Shown here: piece after piece, positions 1 through 9,060 of the stretch
Position numbering within the stretch: the first letter of the stretch is position 1
Layout: each line of letters starts with the position of its first letter
Assembly: GCA_965116715.1 (NCBI GenBank)
Contig: OZ220724.1
Coordinates: 434,001-498,000, forward strand
From: Poriferisodalis sp965116715
GTDB lineage: Bacteria; Actinomycetota; Acidimicrobiia; Acidimicrobiales; Poriferisodalaceae
Length of the DNA stretch: 64,000 nt
Direction of reading: 5' to 3'
Position numbers and translations under genes: made by a program
The notes under the pieces: generated by a model
The model's input: the letters and a program-made list of their open reading frames with translations, nothing else
Database searches by the model: none
Told to the model about the DNA's origin: nothing

Positions 1-2176
1 CCGCGGCGATGCGAGCCAGCACTGTGGGGGTCTTGCCCAGACCCATGTCCAAAGCGAGACAGCCGCCAAGACCGGCGCCATCGAGGAACTCCAGCCAGGC
101 AACCGCTTCGGCCTGGTAGTTGCGCAGCTCGCCGACGAACCCTTGGGGGCTGGTCCGCGGTGCCGTCGAGATGGCAGATGCCGAGCGCAGCAGGTCGGCC
201 GCCCAGCCGCTGCCGGAGATGGTGATGCCGCCGCGCACCGACGGGCCCTCGAGGCCCAACGCTTGGCGCAGCATCTGCGAGCCCGTGAGTGCGGTGACCT
301 CCGCGCGCTCGGCAAGCGCGGCAGCCGCTTCAGCGAGGTCGGCATGATCCAGTGCGATCCATTGGCCCCGGTCGCGCACCAGCGGGCGGGCTTGGGAGGC
401 CAGCTCGTGAATCTGATCTGCAGTCAGTTCCACGTCGCCGAAGACGGCCGTCCAGCTCACTGCGGTGAGCTGCTGCGCGCCCAGGGCGCTGTCGGCGTCG
501 TCCGTCGCGGTGAGCCGGAGCGAGGGGGCTGGACGCTCCCGGGAGAGATTCGGGATCTCCACCTTGAACCCCGCTGACTGCAGTGCCGGCCCGGTCACCG
601 ACATGAGCTCCCATGCCTCGTCCTGGCTGAGGATGACCTCGCCGCGTCGCTTGCCCCCGGGCCGCATCAGCACCGGCAGCAACCGTTCGAGTCGGGTGAG
701 CTGATCGCGCACCTCGGTACGGTGCGAACTGACGCCGCTCACCATCGCAACCTCGACCGGCTCGCTCACGCCCTCGGGACTGGTGGCGAGCACCTCCATG
801 TGCCAAGCCCCGGCGTCGTCGGGCTCGTCGAGGCGCACAACGAGCGATTGTCGAGCGGCAGCGGTCACCGGTCTGGCCCACAGTTCGATGCGTCGGGCCA
901 GATCGGAGCCCTGAGTTGCCGAACCCACAAAACGAGTGCCGTCGAGATAGGCCAGGAAGGCCTCCGCCATCTCCGCCCGACTCCGAGGCTCGGGCGATGC
1001 AGCGGGGACATCGAGTCGCTTGGCAGCGCTCGTGACGATGGCGTCGACCATGCCGGACAGGGCCGACTGCACCGTTGTGCGCGCCTCCGCTTTGGGTTCG
1101 GGAGCTCCCACCGCGCCTGGCAGGCATTCGATGAGCGCTGCCAGCCGGTCGGCTTCCGGCGAAGCGGGCTGCCACTGAACCGAGAATTCCGCCGTGTCCG
1201 GCCGTTTGCGGTTGCGGCGCTTGCGAACACGATGGAGCCGCGGCACCGTGCGACCCCCTGCCACCAGGTCTACGGCGGTCCTGGCTGCGGCGCGCAACCA
1301 CAGCGCGCTGGCGCCGAGCAAGAGATCGCCGTTCGGGCCGTTCTCGGCATCGGGAAGCTGTTCGTTGCCATGCAGGGATTCGTCGTCGCTGGACCGGTCG
1401 CCCTCAGCGACGACGCCTGGGCCGGTTCCGGTCGTGGTCGATGGATCTGACGCGCTGCCGGCGACCGGGCCGTCGAGACCGACCAGCCAACCCAGAACGT
1501 CGCCGACATCGGCCACCAGTGCCTCAGCGCTCATGCCGCCAGGCAGCTTGATGTTCGGATTGGGACGCCAGACGCTGTCGGGTGCCCCGGTTGCCACCAG
1601 GCGGTCCATGACGCGATCGGTCGGGTCTGGTTCGGTGCCGGCGCCTGCAGCCCACGCCACGATCCGGCCGGGCTGCCAGGAGAGCTGCAGAGCGGCCGGT
1701 TCAGGCGGTGCACCTGCGACAGCCGCACCGTCGGCACCCTGATCCGATGTCGACTCATCAGGTGACTCGGCGGCATCCAGGCCGGTCAGGCGTTCGTAGG
1801 CCGCGGCCAGCTCGTTGAAATCGGCCTCGAAATCCCGCACGACCTGTCGCCGGATGGGGCGAGGCAGCCGGCGGGCTCCGGACAGCGACTCCTCGGTCTG
1901 GTCGAGCAGATCCAGCAGCACTCGTTCCCATCGAAGCGGGTCGGTCTTGAGCATGGCAAGTTCGGCCGTCCCCGCAGCACCGTGTGCCTCGGCCCACACG
2001 AGCCGCGCAATCTGGGACCAGCGCATGGGCGCGAGCGCAGAATGCGCGGCGCCGTTGCGCGACCCGACGGCTCCTGGCACCTCACCGTTGCGAGGGAGGT
2101 CATCTGCGGGCGCGAGCCGCTCGAGCGTCGGCGCGCCCTGATTCGGAGCCTCTGTCGCTGAGTCTTCGTCGCTCAT
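1..2176 (-). CDS. SNF2/DEAD-like helicase, 5' part (runs off the left edge)
   Basis: An uninterrupted minus-strand frame begins at ATG 2174-2176 (protein starts MSDEDSATEAPNQ) and stays open to base 1, so about 725 N-terminal residues are present. The last residues visible contain a Walker A motif in the context LALDMGLGKTPTVLA (about residues 705-720), preceded by RNYQAEAVAWLEFLD, which is the typical entry to a SNF2 ATPase core. The long region before it (residues about 1-690) fits the SNF2-associated N-terminal region of bacterial Swi2/Snf2 proteins. Such proteins use ATP to move along or remodel nucleic acid; the cellular role here is unknown. It diverges from proS. The helicase motifs II-VI lie outside the window. 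Confidence 0.85.
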   Translation of the reverse strand, partial: MSDEDSATEAPNQGAPTLERLAPADDLPRNGEVPGAVGSRNGAAHSALAPMRWSQIARLVWAEAHGAAGTAELAMLKTDPLRWERVLLDLLDQTEESLSGARRLPRPIRRQVVRDFEADFNELAAAYERLTGLDAAESPDESTSDQGADGAAVAGAPPEPAALQLSWQPGRIVAWAAGAGTEPDPTDRVMDRLVATGAPDSVWRPNPNIKLPGGMSAEALVADVGDVLGWLVGLDGPVAGSASDPSTTTGTGPGVVAEGDRSSDDESLHGNEQLPDAENGPNGDLLLGASALWLRAAARTAVDLVAGGRTVPRLHRVRKRRNRKRPDTAEFSVQWQPASPEADRLAALIECLPGAVGAPEPKAEARTTVQSALSGMVDAIVTSAAKRLDVPAASPEPRSRAEMAEAFLAYLDGTRFVGSATQGSDLARRIELWARPVTAAARQSLVVRLDEPDDAGAWHMEVLATSPEGVSEPVEVAMVSGVSSHRTEVRDQLTRLERLLPVLMRPGGKRRGEVILSQDEAWELMSVTGPALQSAGFKVEIPNLSRERPAPSLRLTATDDADSALGAQQLTAVSWTAVFGDVELTADQIHELASQARPLVRDRGQWIALDHADLAEAAAALAERAEVTALTGSQMLRQALGLEGPSVRGGITISGSGWAADLLRSASAISTAPRTSPQGFVGELRNYQAEAVAWLEFLDGAGLGGCLALDMGLGKTPTVLARIAA

Positions 2177-2466
2177 CGCGTCATGAGGGGCACGGGCAGG
2201 TGCGCTGCAACGCCTGTCCGGACTGCGCTGGGGGCATGGCCCGAACCGCCGATGCGGGACCTGCTGCGGACACCATCACCGTGGTCGGCGCTGTGCCCCG
2301 GTCCGCTGCCGAGACCGCACGACCGATACACGGTCGCCGGTGTGCAGTCGCCGGCTACGCAGGTGGAGGGTACCGGACCCGCATCGAATCGCCACTGTCG
2401 CATTGATCGGGCGATGATCGAGCCAGATCGCGCCATGTGACGGGCTGCCCGCTTACCCTGCGTCGG

Positions 2467-4179
2467 ATGCGATGGTCCGATTCGTTCATGCCCACGCTGC
2501 GTGACGCACCCGCAGATGCCGAAGCGGCCAGCCACCAGCTGCTTGTGCGTGCCGGCTTCATCCGGCAGCTGCATTCGGGGCACTACAGCCTGTTGCCGCT
2601 CGGCCTGCGCGTGCACAACAAGGTGGCCGACGTCGTCCGCGCGGAAATGGATGCCATCGGCGCACAGGAGTTCCTGCTGCCTGCGATGCATCCGGCGGAC
2701 TTGTGGCAACGCAGCGGCCGGTGGAGCCTCATGGGCTCGGAGATGTTCCGACTGCGCGACCGCAACGACGCCGACGTGGTGCTGGGCATGACACACGAAG
2801 AGGTCTTCGCTGCGTTGGCAGCGGAGATGAGCTCATATCGAGAGCTACCCCAAACCTGGTACCAGATCCAAACGAAGTTCCGCGACGAGCCTCGTCCGCG
2901 CAGCGGCCTGCTGCGCGTGCGCGAGTTCATGATGAAGGACTCGTACAGCTTCGACATGGATGAGGCGGGCCTCGATGTGTCGTTTGAGGCGCACCGCGAG
3001 GCCTACCAGCGCATCTTCGAACATCTCGACCTCGAGGTCATGGCCGTGCAGGCCTCCTCGGGAGCCATGGGAGGCGACGCCAGCGTCGAGTTCATGGTGG
3101 CGTCACCGGCGGGCGAGGACGACGTGGCGCGATGCCGAGGCTGCGGCTACCGCGCGAACACCGAGCGGGCCCGCGCTGCGGTGCCGCCGATCACCGATCC
3201 ACCCTCCAGCAGGGCACCTGAACGATTCGCGACGCCGGGAATCCGCACCATCGATGCCTTGGCTTCCTTCGAAGGCGGTGCGCCGGCCGAGCGACAGATC
3301 AAGACAATGGTCATGGTCCTCGACGAGCAGCTCACGTTGGTGATACTGCGTGGCGATCACCAGCTCAACCTGCAGAAGCTGGCCGATTGCAGTGGCACCA
3401 CCGAGGTGCGACCTGCCACCGCGGCCGAGACCGTGGCCCAACTCGGTGCCAATCCCGGAAGCCTCGGCGCGGTGGGCATCGACGAACTGCCGATCTACGC
3501 CGATGAAGCATTGCGGGGCCGCCGGTCAATGACGACCGGCGCCAATGAGGACGACTGGCACCTGCGCGGCGTGGACGTCGAGCGCGACATCAGAGATCCG
3601 ATCTGGGTCGATCTGCGCGAAGTTGCAGCGGGCGAAGCGTGCATCGTTTGCGGGAAGCCGCTGGAGATCGTGCGCTGCATCGAGGCAGGGCACATCTTCA
3701 AGCTGGGCCGCAGGTACTCCGAAGCGATGGGCGTATCGGTGCTGGATGCGAACGGTGTCGCCCAGACCCCGATCATGGGCAGCTATGGCATCGGCATTGG
3801 GCGAGCGATGGCCGCGGTGGCCGAAACCCATCACGACGAATGGGGTTTGTGCTGGCCGGTCTCGGTCGCTCCGTTCGAGGCGGTGATCACCGTCCTCGAC
3901 CCGGCAGACGAAGCTCAGTCGGCAGCCGGCGAGGAGCTTCAGCGGGAGCTGGCAGCACTGGGCGTCGACTGCCTCTACGACGATCGCCCGCTGCGGCCGG
4001 GTGTGAAACTGGCTGATGCGGAGCTCGTCGGCATCCCCTATCGCGTCACGATCGGCGCGCGCAGCTTGGCGCAGGGCAACGTGGAGCTGAACGAGCGCGC
4101 AACCCGCGAGACACGCCTGTTCACGGTGGCCGAAGCAGCGGCCGTGACTGCCCAAGAGATCGCCGCGAATCGACGCTGA
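2467..4179 (+). CDS. proS: Prolyl-tRNA synthetase, bacterial type with editing domain
   Basis: Charges tRNA-Pro with proline in the cytoplasm. The 570-residue protein matches the usual length of bacterial-type ProRS (about 570). It has a class II catalytic core (motif-2 region with TKFRDEPRPRSGLLR near residues 135-150), then a YbaK-like insertion editing domain at about 220-390 that removes Ala-tRNA-Pro, then motif 3 (GSYGIGIGRAMAA) and an anticodon-binding C-terminus. The frame opens at GTG 2437, but ATG 2467 gives MRWSDSFMPTLRDAPADAE, which aligns with the family N-terminus, so I chose it. It is transcribed away from the helicase across a gap of about 290 bases. Confidence 0.97.
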   Translation: MRWSDSFMPTLRDAPADAEAASHQLLVRAGFIRQLHSGHYSLLPLGLRVHNKVADVVRAEMDAIGAQEFLLPAMHPADLWQRSGRWSLMGSEMFRLRDRNDADVVLGMTHEEVFAALAAEMSSYRELPQTWYQIQTKFRDEPRPRSGLLRVREFMMKDSYSFDMDEAGLDVSFEAHREAYQRIFEHLDLEVMAVQASSGAMGGDASVEFMVASPAGEDDVARCRGCGYRANTERARAAVPPITDPPSSRAPERFATPGIRTIDALASFEGGAPAERQIKTMVMVLDEQLTLVILRGDHQLNLQKLADCSGTTEVRPATAAETVAQLGANPGSLGAVGIDELPIYADEALRGRRSMTTGANEDDWHLRGVDVERDIRDPIWVDLREVAAGEACIVCGKPLEIVRCIEAGHIFKLGRRYSEAMGVSVLDANGVAQTPIMGSYGIGIGRAMAAVAETHHDEWGLCWPVSVAPFEAVITVLDPADEAQSAAGEELQRELAALGVDCLYDDRPLRPGVKLADAELVGIPYRVTIGARSLAQGNVELNERATRETRLFTVAEAAAVTAQEIAANRR

Positions 4180-4264
4180 GACTGCCGGCGAGAGCACCGA
4201 TTCCGCCCCGAACCCGCGCTCTCGAATGTCAACCATTTGACAGGGTTCGTGGTACCGTACTGCT

Positions 4265-4299
4265 GTACCGTTCAGCGGCACAGTTCCACTATGCGGAAC
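4265..4299. promoter_or_regulatory. Tandem 17-bp palindromic operator upstream of the corrinoid operon
   Basis: Two 17-mers, GTACCGTTCAGCGGCAC (4265-4281) and GTTCCACTATGCGGAAC (4283-4299), are separated by one A. They match the same paired motif found at 17806-17840 and 26132-26166. The shared consensus is about GTTCCRNNNNGCGGAAC. The pair ends 86 bases before the corrinoid-protein start. The probable ligand is the IclR-family protein encoded at 17894-18661; that link is inferred from co-location and from the habit of IclR proteins to bind paired palindromes. Confidence 0.75.
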
Positions 4300-4385
4300 A
4301 ACTGCCGGGTACACGCTGAATCTTGGACAGCCGACCGGGACGGGGGTGCCCGGCAGACGTCATTGCAATGGCGAGGGGGCAGGGC

Positions 4386-5108
4386 ATGGCCGATGCGGCA
4401 ACCGTCGACAGCGCCGATGCTGATGAGGACATCGACCTCTCGGCCCTCGACGATGACGATCTGATCGCACAGATGCACGACGATCTCTATGACGGCCTCG
4501 GCCCGGAGATCGTGGAGGGCACCGAGCTGTTGCTCGGGCGCGGATGGCCGGCAGACAAAGTGCTCAACGAGGCGCTGGTCGAGGCCATGCGCATCGTCGG
4601 CATCGATTTTCGGGACGGCATCCTGTTTGTGCCCGAGGTGCTGCTCGCCGCCAATGCCATGAAGGCCGGCATGGAGATTCTCCGTCCCCTGCTGGCGGAG
4701 ACCGGCGCCGAGCCGATCGGCAAGATCGTCATCGGCACCGTCAAGGGCGACATCCATGACATCGGCAAGAACCTGGTGGGGATGATGCTCGAAGGTGCGG
4801 GCTTCGAAGTCGTGGACCTGGGAATCAACACCGACGTCGACGAGTTCCTTGCGGCACTCGATGAGCATCGGCCCGACATCCTGGGCATGTCGGCGTTGCT
4901 GACCACCACCATGCCGTACATGAAGGTGGTGGTCGACACGCTGATCGAGCAGGGCCTGCGCGACGACTACCTGGTGATCGTCGGCGGCGCACCGCTGAAC
5001 CAGGAGTTCGGCGAGGCCGTCGGCGCCGATGCCTACTGCCGTGATGCTGCCGTGGCGGCCGAGACCGCGACCGATCTCATCAGAGTCCGCCGTGCTGCCG
5101 CCGCCTGA
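4386..5108 (+). CDS. mttC: Corrinoid (B12-binding) methyl-carrier protein
   Basis: A cobalamin-carrying shuttle protein (MttC/MtgC/MtbC type) that accepts a methyl group from the MttB-family enzyme and hands it to the next methyltransferase. The 240-residue protein has an N-terminal helical cap domain (about 20-105) and a Rossmann-like B12 domain. The cobalt-ligand signature D-x-H-x-x-G is D122-I-H124-D-I-G127, followed by GKNLVGMM and the GGAPLN loop. The frame opens upstream at TTG 4323 and ATG 4368, but ATG 4386 has AGGGGG seven bases before it. It is the first gene of a five-gene operon; the next start is one base after its stop. The exact substrate system cannot be read from this protein alone, so the symbol is by family. 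Confidence 0.9.
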   Translation: MADAATVDSADADEDIDLSALDDDDLIAQMHDDLYDGLGPEIVEGTELLLGRGWPADKVLNEALVEAMRIVGIDFRDGILFVPEVLLAANAMKAGMEILRPLLAETGAEPIGKIVIGTVKGDIHDIGKNLVGMMLEGAGFEVVDLGINTDVDEFLAALDEHRPDILGMSALLTTTMPYMKVVVDTLIEQGLRDDYLVIVGGAPLNQEFGEAVGADAYCRDAAVAAETATDLIRVRRAAAA

Positions 5109-5109
5109 G

Positions 5110-5967
5110 ATGACTGCCACGGTTCCTGCTGCGGCCGGCTCGACCTCAGCCGGCCCGCGGCGTGGGCGCTCGCGTGCCCGCCGGGCAGCGGCGGTCGCTG
5201 CCGGCCCGGCCGCGGCCCGCCCGGCCGGCCGTCCTATTGCCAGCCGCCCCGCCGGCCCGACGCGCCGCGTGCTGGTGCTGGGCTGCGGCGCGCTGGCCCA
5301 GGAACTGAAGGCGCTGACCAGCCCCGCCGACAGCAGCCAACCGGGTGGCATTGACGTCGAGTGCCTGCCCGCCAAACTGCACAACCGGCCGGCGCTCATC
5401 GCCGGAGAGATACGCGCCCGCCTGGACCGCCTGGCCCAGCAGGGCCGCAGCTACGAACGGATCCTGCTCGGCTACGGCGATTGCGGCAGCGCCGGCGCCA
5501 TCGACGAACTGTGCGACGAGTTCGAACGGGCGCATGCCGCAGGCGACGGCCCGGCGATGACCCGGGTGCCCGGCGCGCACTGCTACGAGTTCCTCGCCGG
5601 GGCAGACGGCTTCGCCGCACTCAGCGAGGACGAGCCCGCCACCTTCTACCTGACCGACTATCTGGCTCGCCACTTCGATCTGCTGGTGTGGCAAGGCCTC
5701 GGCATCGCCGACCATCCTGAGCTCGCGGAGCTCTACTTCGGCAACTACCGCCGGGTCGTGCTGCTGACGCAGACCCCGGATGACGCCGAGCGCGTCCGGG
5801 TGGAAGCCTGTGCCCGCGCCGGCGCCGAGCGTCTGGGCCTGCCCCTCGAGGTCGTACGGACTGGATATGGCGAACTGGCCGACGCCGTCACGTCGGTGAG
5901 TATCGCATCGGGTGCCGGCGCTGAGCCAGCGGCAACCGTGCCAGTGACACAGCGAGCGACCGCGTGA
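5110..5967 (+). CDS. DUF1638 protein of the corrinoid methyltransferase operon
   Basis: A 285-residue protein of the DUF1638 family, whose members are commonly found beside MttB-type methyltransferases but whose role is not established. Visible features are an Ala/Arg/Pro-rich N-terminal stretch of about 50 residues, a beta strand leading to VLVLGCGALAQEL, a second Cys motif LLGYGDCGSAG, and GAHCYEFLAG further on. The conserved cysteines and histidine could bind a metal or the corrinoid, but this is a guess. The ATG at 5110 lies one base after the corrinoid-protein stop, and its own stop overlaps the next GTG start (GTGA), so it is translationally embedded in the operon. The frame also opens upstream, but that would overlap the previous gene. 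Confidence 0.85.
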   Translation: MTATVPAAAGSTSAGPRRGRSRARRAAAVAAGPAAARPAGRPIASRPAGPTRRVLVLGCGALAQELKALTSPADSSQPGGIDVECLPAKLHNRPALIAGEIRARLDRLAQQGRSYERILLGYGDCGSAGAIDELCDEFERAHAAGDGPAMTRVPGAHCYEFLAGADGFAALSEDEPATFYLTDYLARHFDLLVWQGLGIADHPELAELYFGNYRRVVLLTQTPDDAERVRVEACARAGAERLGLPLEVVRTGYGELADAVTSVSIASGAGAEPAATVPVTQRATA

Positions 5968-6905
5968 CCGACACCGTCATCAGCTCTGCCACACGTGAGG
6001 TGGTGATCGGCTTCGAGCGCCCCTTCGTCATGGTCGGCGAGCGCATCAACCCCACGGGCCGCAAGATGCTCGCCGAGGAGATGCGTACCGGCGACTTCAG
6101 CCGGGTCGAAGCCGACGCTCTCGCCCAGGTCGCCGCGGGCGCCCACATGCTCGACGTGAACGCAGGTGTCCCGCTCGCCGACGAGCCTGCACTGCTCGCA
6201 ACGGCTGTCAAACTGGTCCAGTCAGTCACAGATGTGCCGCTCAGCATCGACTCCTCGGTGATCGAGGCGCTCGAAGCCGGCGTCGACGCCTATGTCGGCA
6301 AGCCGCTCATCAACTCCGTCACCGGCGAGCCCGAGGTCATGGAGCGCGTGCTGCCGTTGGTGGCGCGTGCTGGGGCTGCGGTCGTGGCGATCTCCAACGA
6401 TGAGACGGGCATCAGCGAGGATCCCGATGTTCGTTTCGAGGTGGCCCGGCGCATCGTGAACACCGCGGCCGACTATGGCATCCCCAGTCACGACGTCGTC
6501 GTGGATCCGCTGGTGATGCCCATCGGTGCCATGGCGACCGCGGGGAGGCAGGTGTTCCAGCTCGTGCGCCGCCTGCGCGACGAGCTCGGCGTGAACACCA
6601 CCTGCGGCGCCTCGAATGTGAGCTTCGGCCTGCCGAATCGCAACGCGATCACCGGCACGTTTCTCTCCATGGCGATCGGCGCCGGGCTGACCTCGGCCAT
6701 CATGAATCCCCTCCACCCCGAGGTGAGGACTGCGGTCATGGCCGGCGATGTGCTGGCGGGCAACGACGAGAACTGTGCGGCGTGGATCTCCGAGCACCGC
6801 GATCAAGGCAATCCGGCGGCAGCCTCGGCCCCCGGCACCGCAGCAGGCGCCGGGACTGGCGAGCGTCCCCGTCGGCGGGGCGGCCGTCGCGCTCGCGTCG
6901 GCTAG
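5964..6905 (+). CDS. mtgA: Methyltetrahydrofolate:corrinoid methyltransferase (pterin-binding family)
   Basis: Transfers the methyl group between the corrinoid protein and tetrahydrofolate (MtgA/AcsE-like, pterin-binding TIM barrel). Family signatures are GERINPTG (residues 25-32), DVNAG (64-68), a DPLVMPIG segment and GASNVSFGLPNR, all typical of methyl-THF binding. The barrel ends near residue 285 and is followed by a short low-complexity Ala/Gly/Arg tail. It starts at GTG 5964, overlapping the stop of the DUF1638 gene by four bases. In this operon it would move methyl groups from methyl-corrinoid to THF for oxidation; the reverse, methyl-THF to corrinoid, is chemically possible. The symbol is by analogy with glycine betaine systems. 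Confidence 0.9.
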   Translation: MTDTVISSATREVVIGFERPFVMVGERINPTGRKMLAEEMRTGDFSRVEADALAQVAAGAHMLDVNAGVPLADEPALLATAVKLVQSVTDVPLSIDSSVIEALEAGVDAYVGKPLINSVTGEPEVMERVLPLVARAGAAVVAISNDETGISEDPDVRFEVARRIVNTAADYGIPSHDVVVDPLVMPIGAMATAGRQVFQLVRRLRDELGVNTTCGASNVSFGLPNRNAITGTFLSMAIGAGLTSAIMNPLHPEVRTAVMAGDVLAGNDENCAAWISEHRDQGNPAAASAPGTAAGAGTGERPRRRGGRRARVG

Positions 6906-6915
6906 CGGGGCGCCG

Positions 6916-9060
6916 ATGCCGACGGGCTCACCGGCGCACACCGACGCCACCGCGCCGGTGAGGGTGGTGTTCACCCCCAGCGGGCGAGCGGGCGCGGTGA
7001 GCGCGGGGACCACGGTGCTGGATGCCGCTCGGGGACTCGGCGTCGATCTCGACAGCGTGTGCGGCGGGCGCGGCATCTGCGGCCGCTGCCAGGTCGTGCC
7101 GTCAGTGGGTTCGTTTCCCAAGTGGGCGATCACGGCCGGTCCCGAGGCGCTCAGTTCGCGAGGCGCCACCGAAGCCGCGTACGAGGGCCGACGGCCGCTG
7201 GGTCCGGAAGCACGGCTGGGTTGCCAGGCCCACGTCTGCGCCGACGTCGTCGTCGACGTGCCCCCCGACAGCCAGCTGCACGGCCCGGTCGTGCGCAAGA
7301 GCGTCGACGTCGGCGACATCGCGCTGGACCCGATGTCCACACTGCACGTCGTCACCGTGCCGCCACCGACGCTGGACGAACGGCGCGGGCTGGCCCAGGT
7401 GGTGATCGACTGCGTGGCCGACGAGTGGCATCTGCGTCTCGACGGCGTGCTGCCGCATGTGCTGCCGGGCCTGCACGCAGCCGTCGATGCAGGCCCAGCC
7501 GACGCCGACGGCAACCGGCTGGTCACGGTCGCCATCCGCTGGAGCGGCGCCGGCGCTGGCGAACGCACCGGCGTCGTGGCGGCAGTGCGGCCTGGCGTCG
7601 TCACCGTCGGCCTGGGCGTCGCAGTGGACATCGGCTCGACCACGATTGCGGGCCACCTCACCGACCTCCACAGCGGGGACGTGCTGGCCTCGACCGGCCG
7701 GATGAACCCGCAGATCCGGCTCGGCGAGGACCTGATGAGCCGGGTCTCGTACGTGATGATGAACCCCGGCGGTGCCGGCGAACTCACAGTGCTTGTCCGG
7801 GACTCGCTCGCCGCGCTGATCACCGAGTTGTGCAGCGATGCCGGCGCCGAGCCGGACGCCGTGCTCGAGGTGGTGCTGGTCGGCAATCCGATCATGATGC
7901 ACATCGCCCTCGGCATCGACCCGACCCCGCTCGGGCAGGCGCCCTTCACCTTGGCGACCGATGCAGCCGTCGAGCTTGACGGACCCGCGATGGATCTACC
8001 GTGCCCATCGGCTCGCGTCTACGTCGCGCCTGCGATTGCCGGCCATGTGGGCGCCGACACTGCGGCGGCGGTGCTCGCTGGCGGGCCGCATCGCGACGCA
8101 GCCATCACGCTGCTGGTGGACGTGGGCACCAACGCCGAGATCGTGCTGGGCAGCTTGGGTGGCCTGTGGGCAGCGTCCAGCCCGACCGGTCCCGCATTCG
8201 AGGGCGCGCAGATCAGCTGCGGGCAGCGCGCCACGCCGGGCGCCATCGAACGCGTGCGCATCGATCCGGCCACCTGGGCTCCCCGGGTGCGCGTTATCGG
8301 CTGTGACCTGTGGTCCGATCAGCCCGGTTTCGCTGAGGCCGTCGATCGGCGAGTCGCCGCGGGTGCTCGCAGCGCAGCTGCAGGCGTCACGGGCATCTGC
8401 GGCTCGGGCATCATCGAAGTCATCGCCGAGATGTATCTGGCCGGGGTGCTGTCGCCCGAAGGGGTGATCGCAGCACCGCCGGGCGAAGGCGAGCGGGCGT
8501 CCCGTGTGATCTCCGATGGCCGGACGTCGTCATTCGTCCTGTACGCACCGCCCGAGGGCGTCGAGGGTCCGACCATCACCATCACTCAGAACGATGTGCG
8601 AGCCATACAGCTGGCCAAGGCGGCGCTTCGCGCCGGCATCGATCTGCTGTGCGAGCACGCCGGCATCGATGCTCCCGATCGCGTGCAGCTCGCCGGAGCG
8701 TTCGGGGCGCACATCGACCCGGTGCGGGCGATGGTGCTCGGCCTCATCGGCGACTGCCACCCGAGCGAGGTGCGCTCAGTCGGCAACGCAGCAGGCACCG
8801 GCGCTGTGCGCGCGCTGCTGTCGGGCACTCAACGAGCCGAGATGGAGCGGGTGGTTCGCGGCATCCGCAAGATCGAGACTGCCACCGAACCCCGATTTCA
8901 GGAACTCTTCGTCGCAGCGATGGCACTCCCCCACGCCACGGCGCCCACCCCGCTGCTCGCGACCGTGGTCAGCCTTCCCCCCCGCACATCCGCTACGACT
9001 TCACGTCACCAACCACAGCGCAGGCGGCGGGCAGCACCCCCAGTGAGCGAGGAACCATGA
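6916..9060 (+). CDS. Corrinoid activation protein, [2Fe-2S] plus ASKHA ATPase domain (RACo/RamA-like)
   Basis: Reactivates the corrinoid cofactor when the cobalt is accidentally oxidised from Co(I) to Co(II), using ATP and an electron. The 714-residue protein has an N-terminal plant-type [2Fe-2S] domain with ligands C49-x5-C55-x2-C58 and C103. A linker follows, and then a large C-terminal ASKHA-type domain with phosphate-binding motifs such as AVDIGSTT, LVDVGTNAEIVLG and GICGSGIIEVIAEMYLAG. The N-terminal cluster makes it RACo-like rather than the C-terminal [4Fe-4S] type of methanogen RamA. I chose ATG 6916, ten bases after the preceding stop; the frame is open further upstream but would overlap. 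Its stop overlaps the next ATG (ATGA). The electron donor is not evident nearby. Confidence 0.9.
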   Translation: MPTGSPAHTDATAPVRVVFTPSGRAGAVSAGTTVLDAARGLGVDLDSVCGGRGICGRCQVVPSVGSFPKWAITAGPEALSSRGATEAAYEGRRPLGPEARLGCQAHVCADVVVDVPPDSQLHGPVVRKSVDVGDIALDPMSTLHVVTVPPPTLDERRGLAQVVIDCVADEWHLRLDGVLPHVLPGLHAAVDAGPADADGNRLVTVAIRWSGAGAGERTGVVAAVRPGVVTVGLGVAVDIGSTTIAGHLTDLHSGDVLASTGRMNPQIRLGEDLMSRVSYVMMNPGGAGELTVLVRDSLAALITELCSDAGAEPDAVLEVVLVGNPIMMHIALGIDPTPLGQAPFTLATDAAVELDGPAMDLPCPSARVYVAPAIAGHVGADTAAAVLAGGPHRDAAITLLVDVGTNAEIVLGSLGGLWAASSPTGPAFEGAQISCGQRATPGAIERVRIDPATWAPRVRVIGCDLWSDQPGFAEAVDRRVAAGARSAAAGVTGICGSGIIEVIAEMYLAGVLSPEGVIAAPPGEGERASRVISDGRTSSFVLYAPPEGVEGPTITITQNDVRAIQLAKAALRAGIDLLCEHAGIDAPDRVQLAGAFGAHIDPVRAMVLGLIGDCHPSEVRSVGNAAGTGAVRALLSGTQRAEMERVVRGIRKIETATEPRFQELFVAAMALPHATAPTPLLATVVSLPPRTSATTSRHQPQRRRRAAPPVSEEP

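Noticed and set aside
330..1301. Minus-strand Arg/Gly-rich frame of 323 codons near the left edge
   Set aside because: It lies in another frame of the SNF2 gene, which has recognisable motifs and continues to base 1; the 323-codon product is low-complexity.
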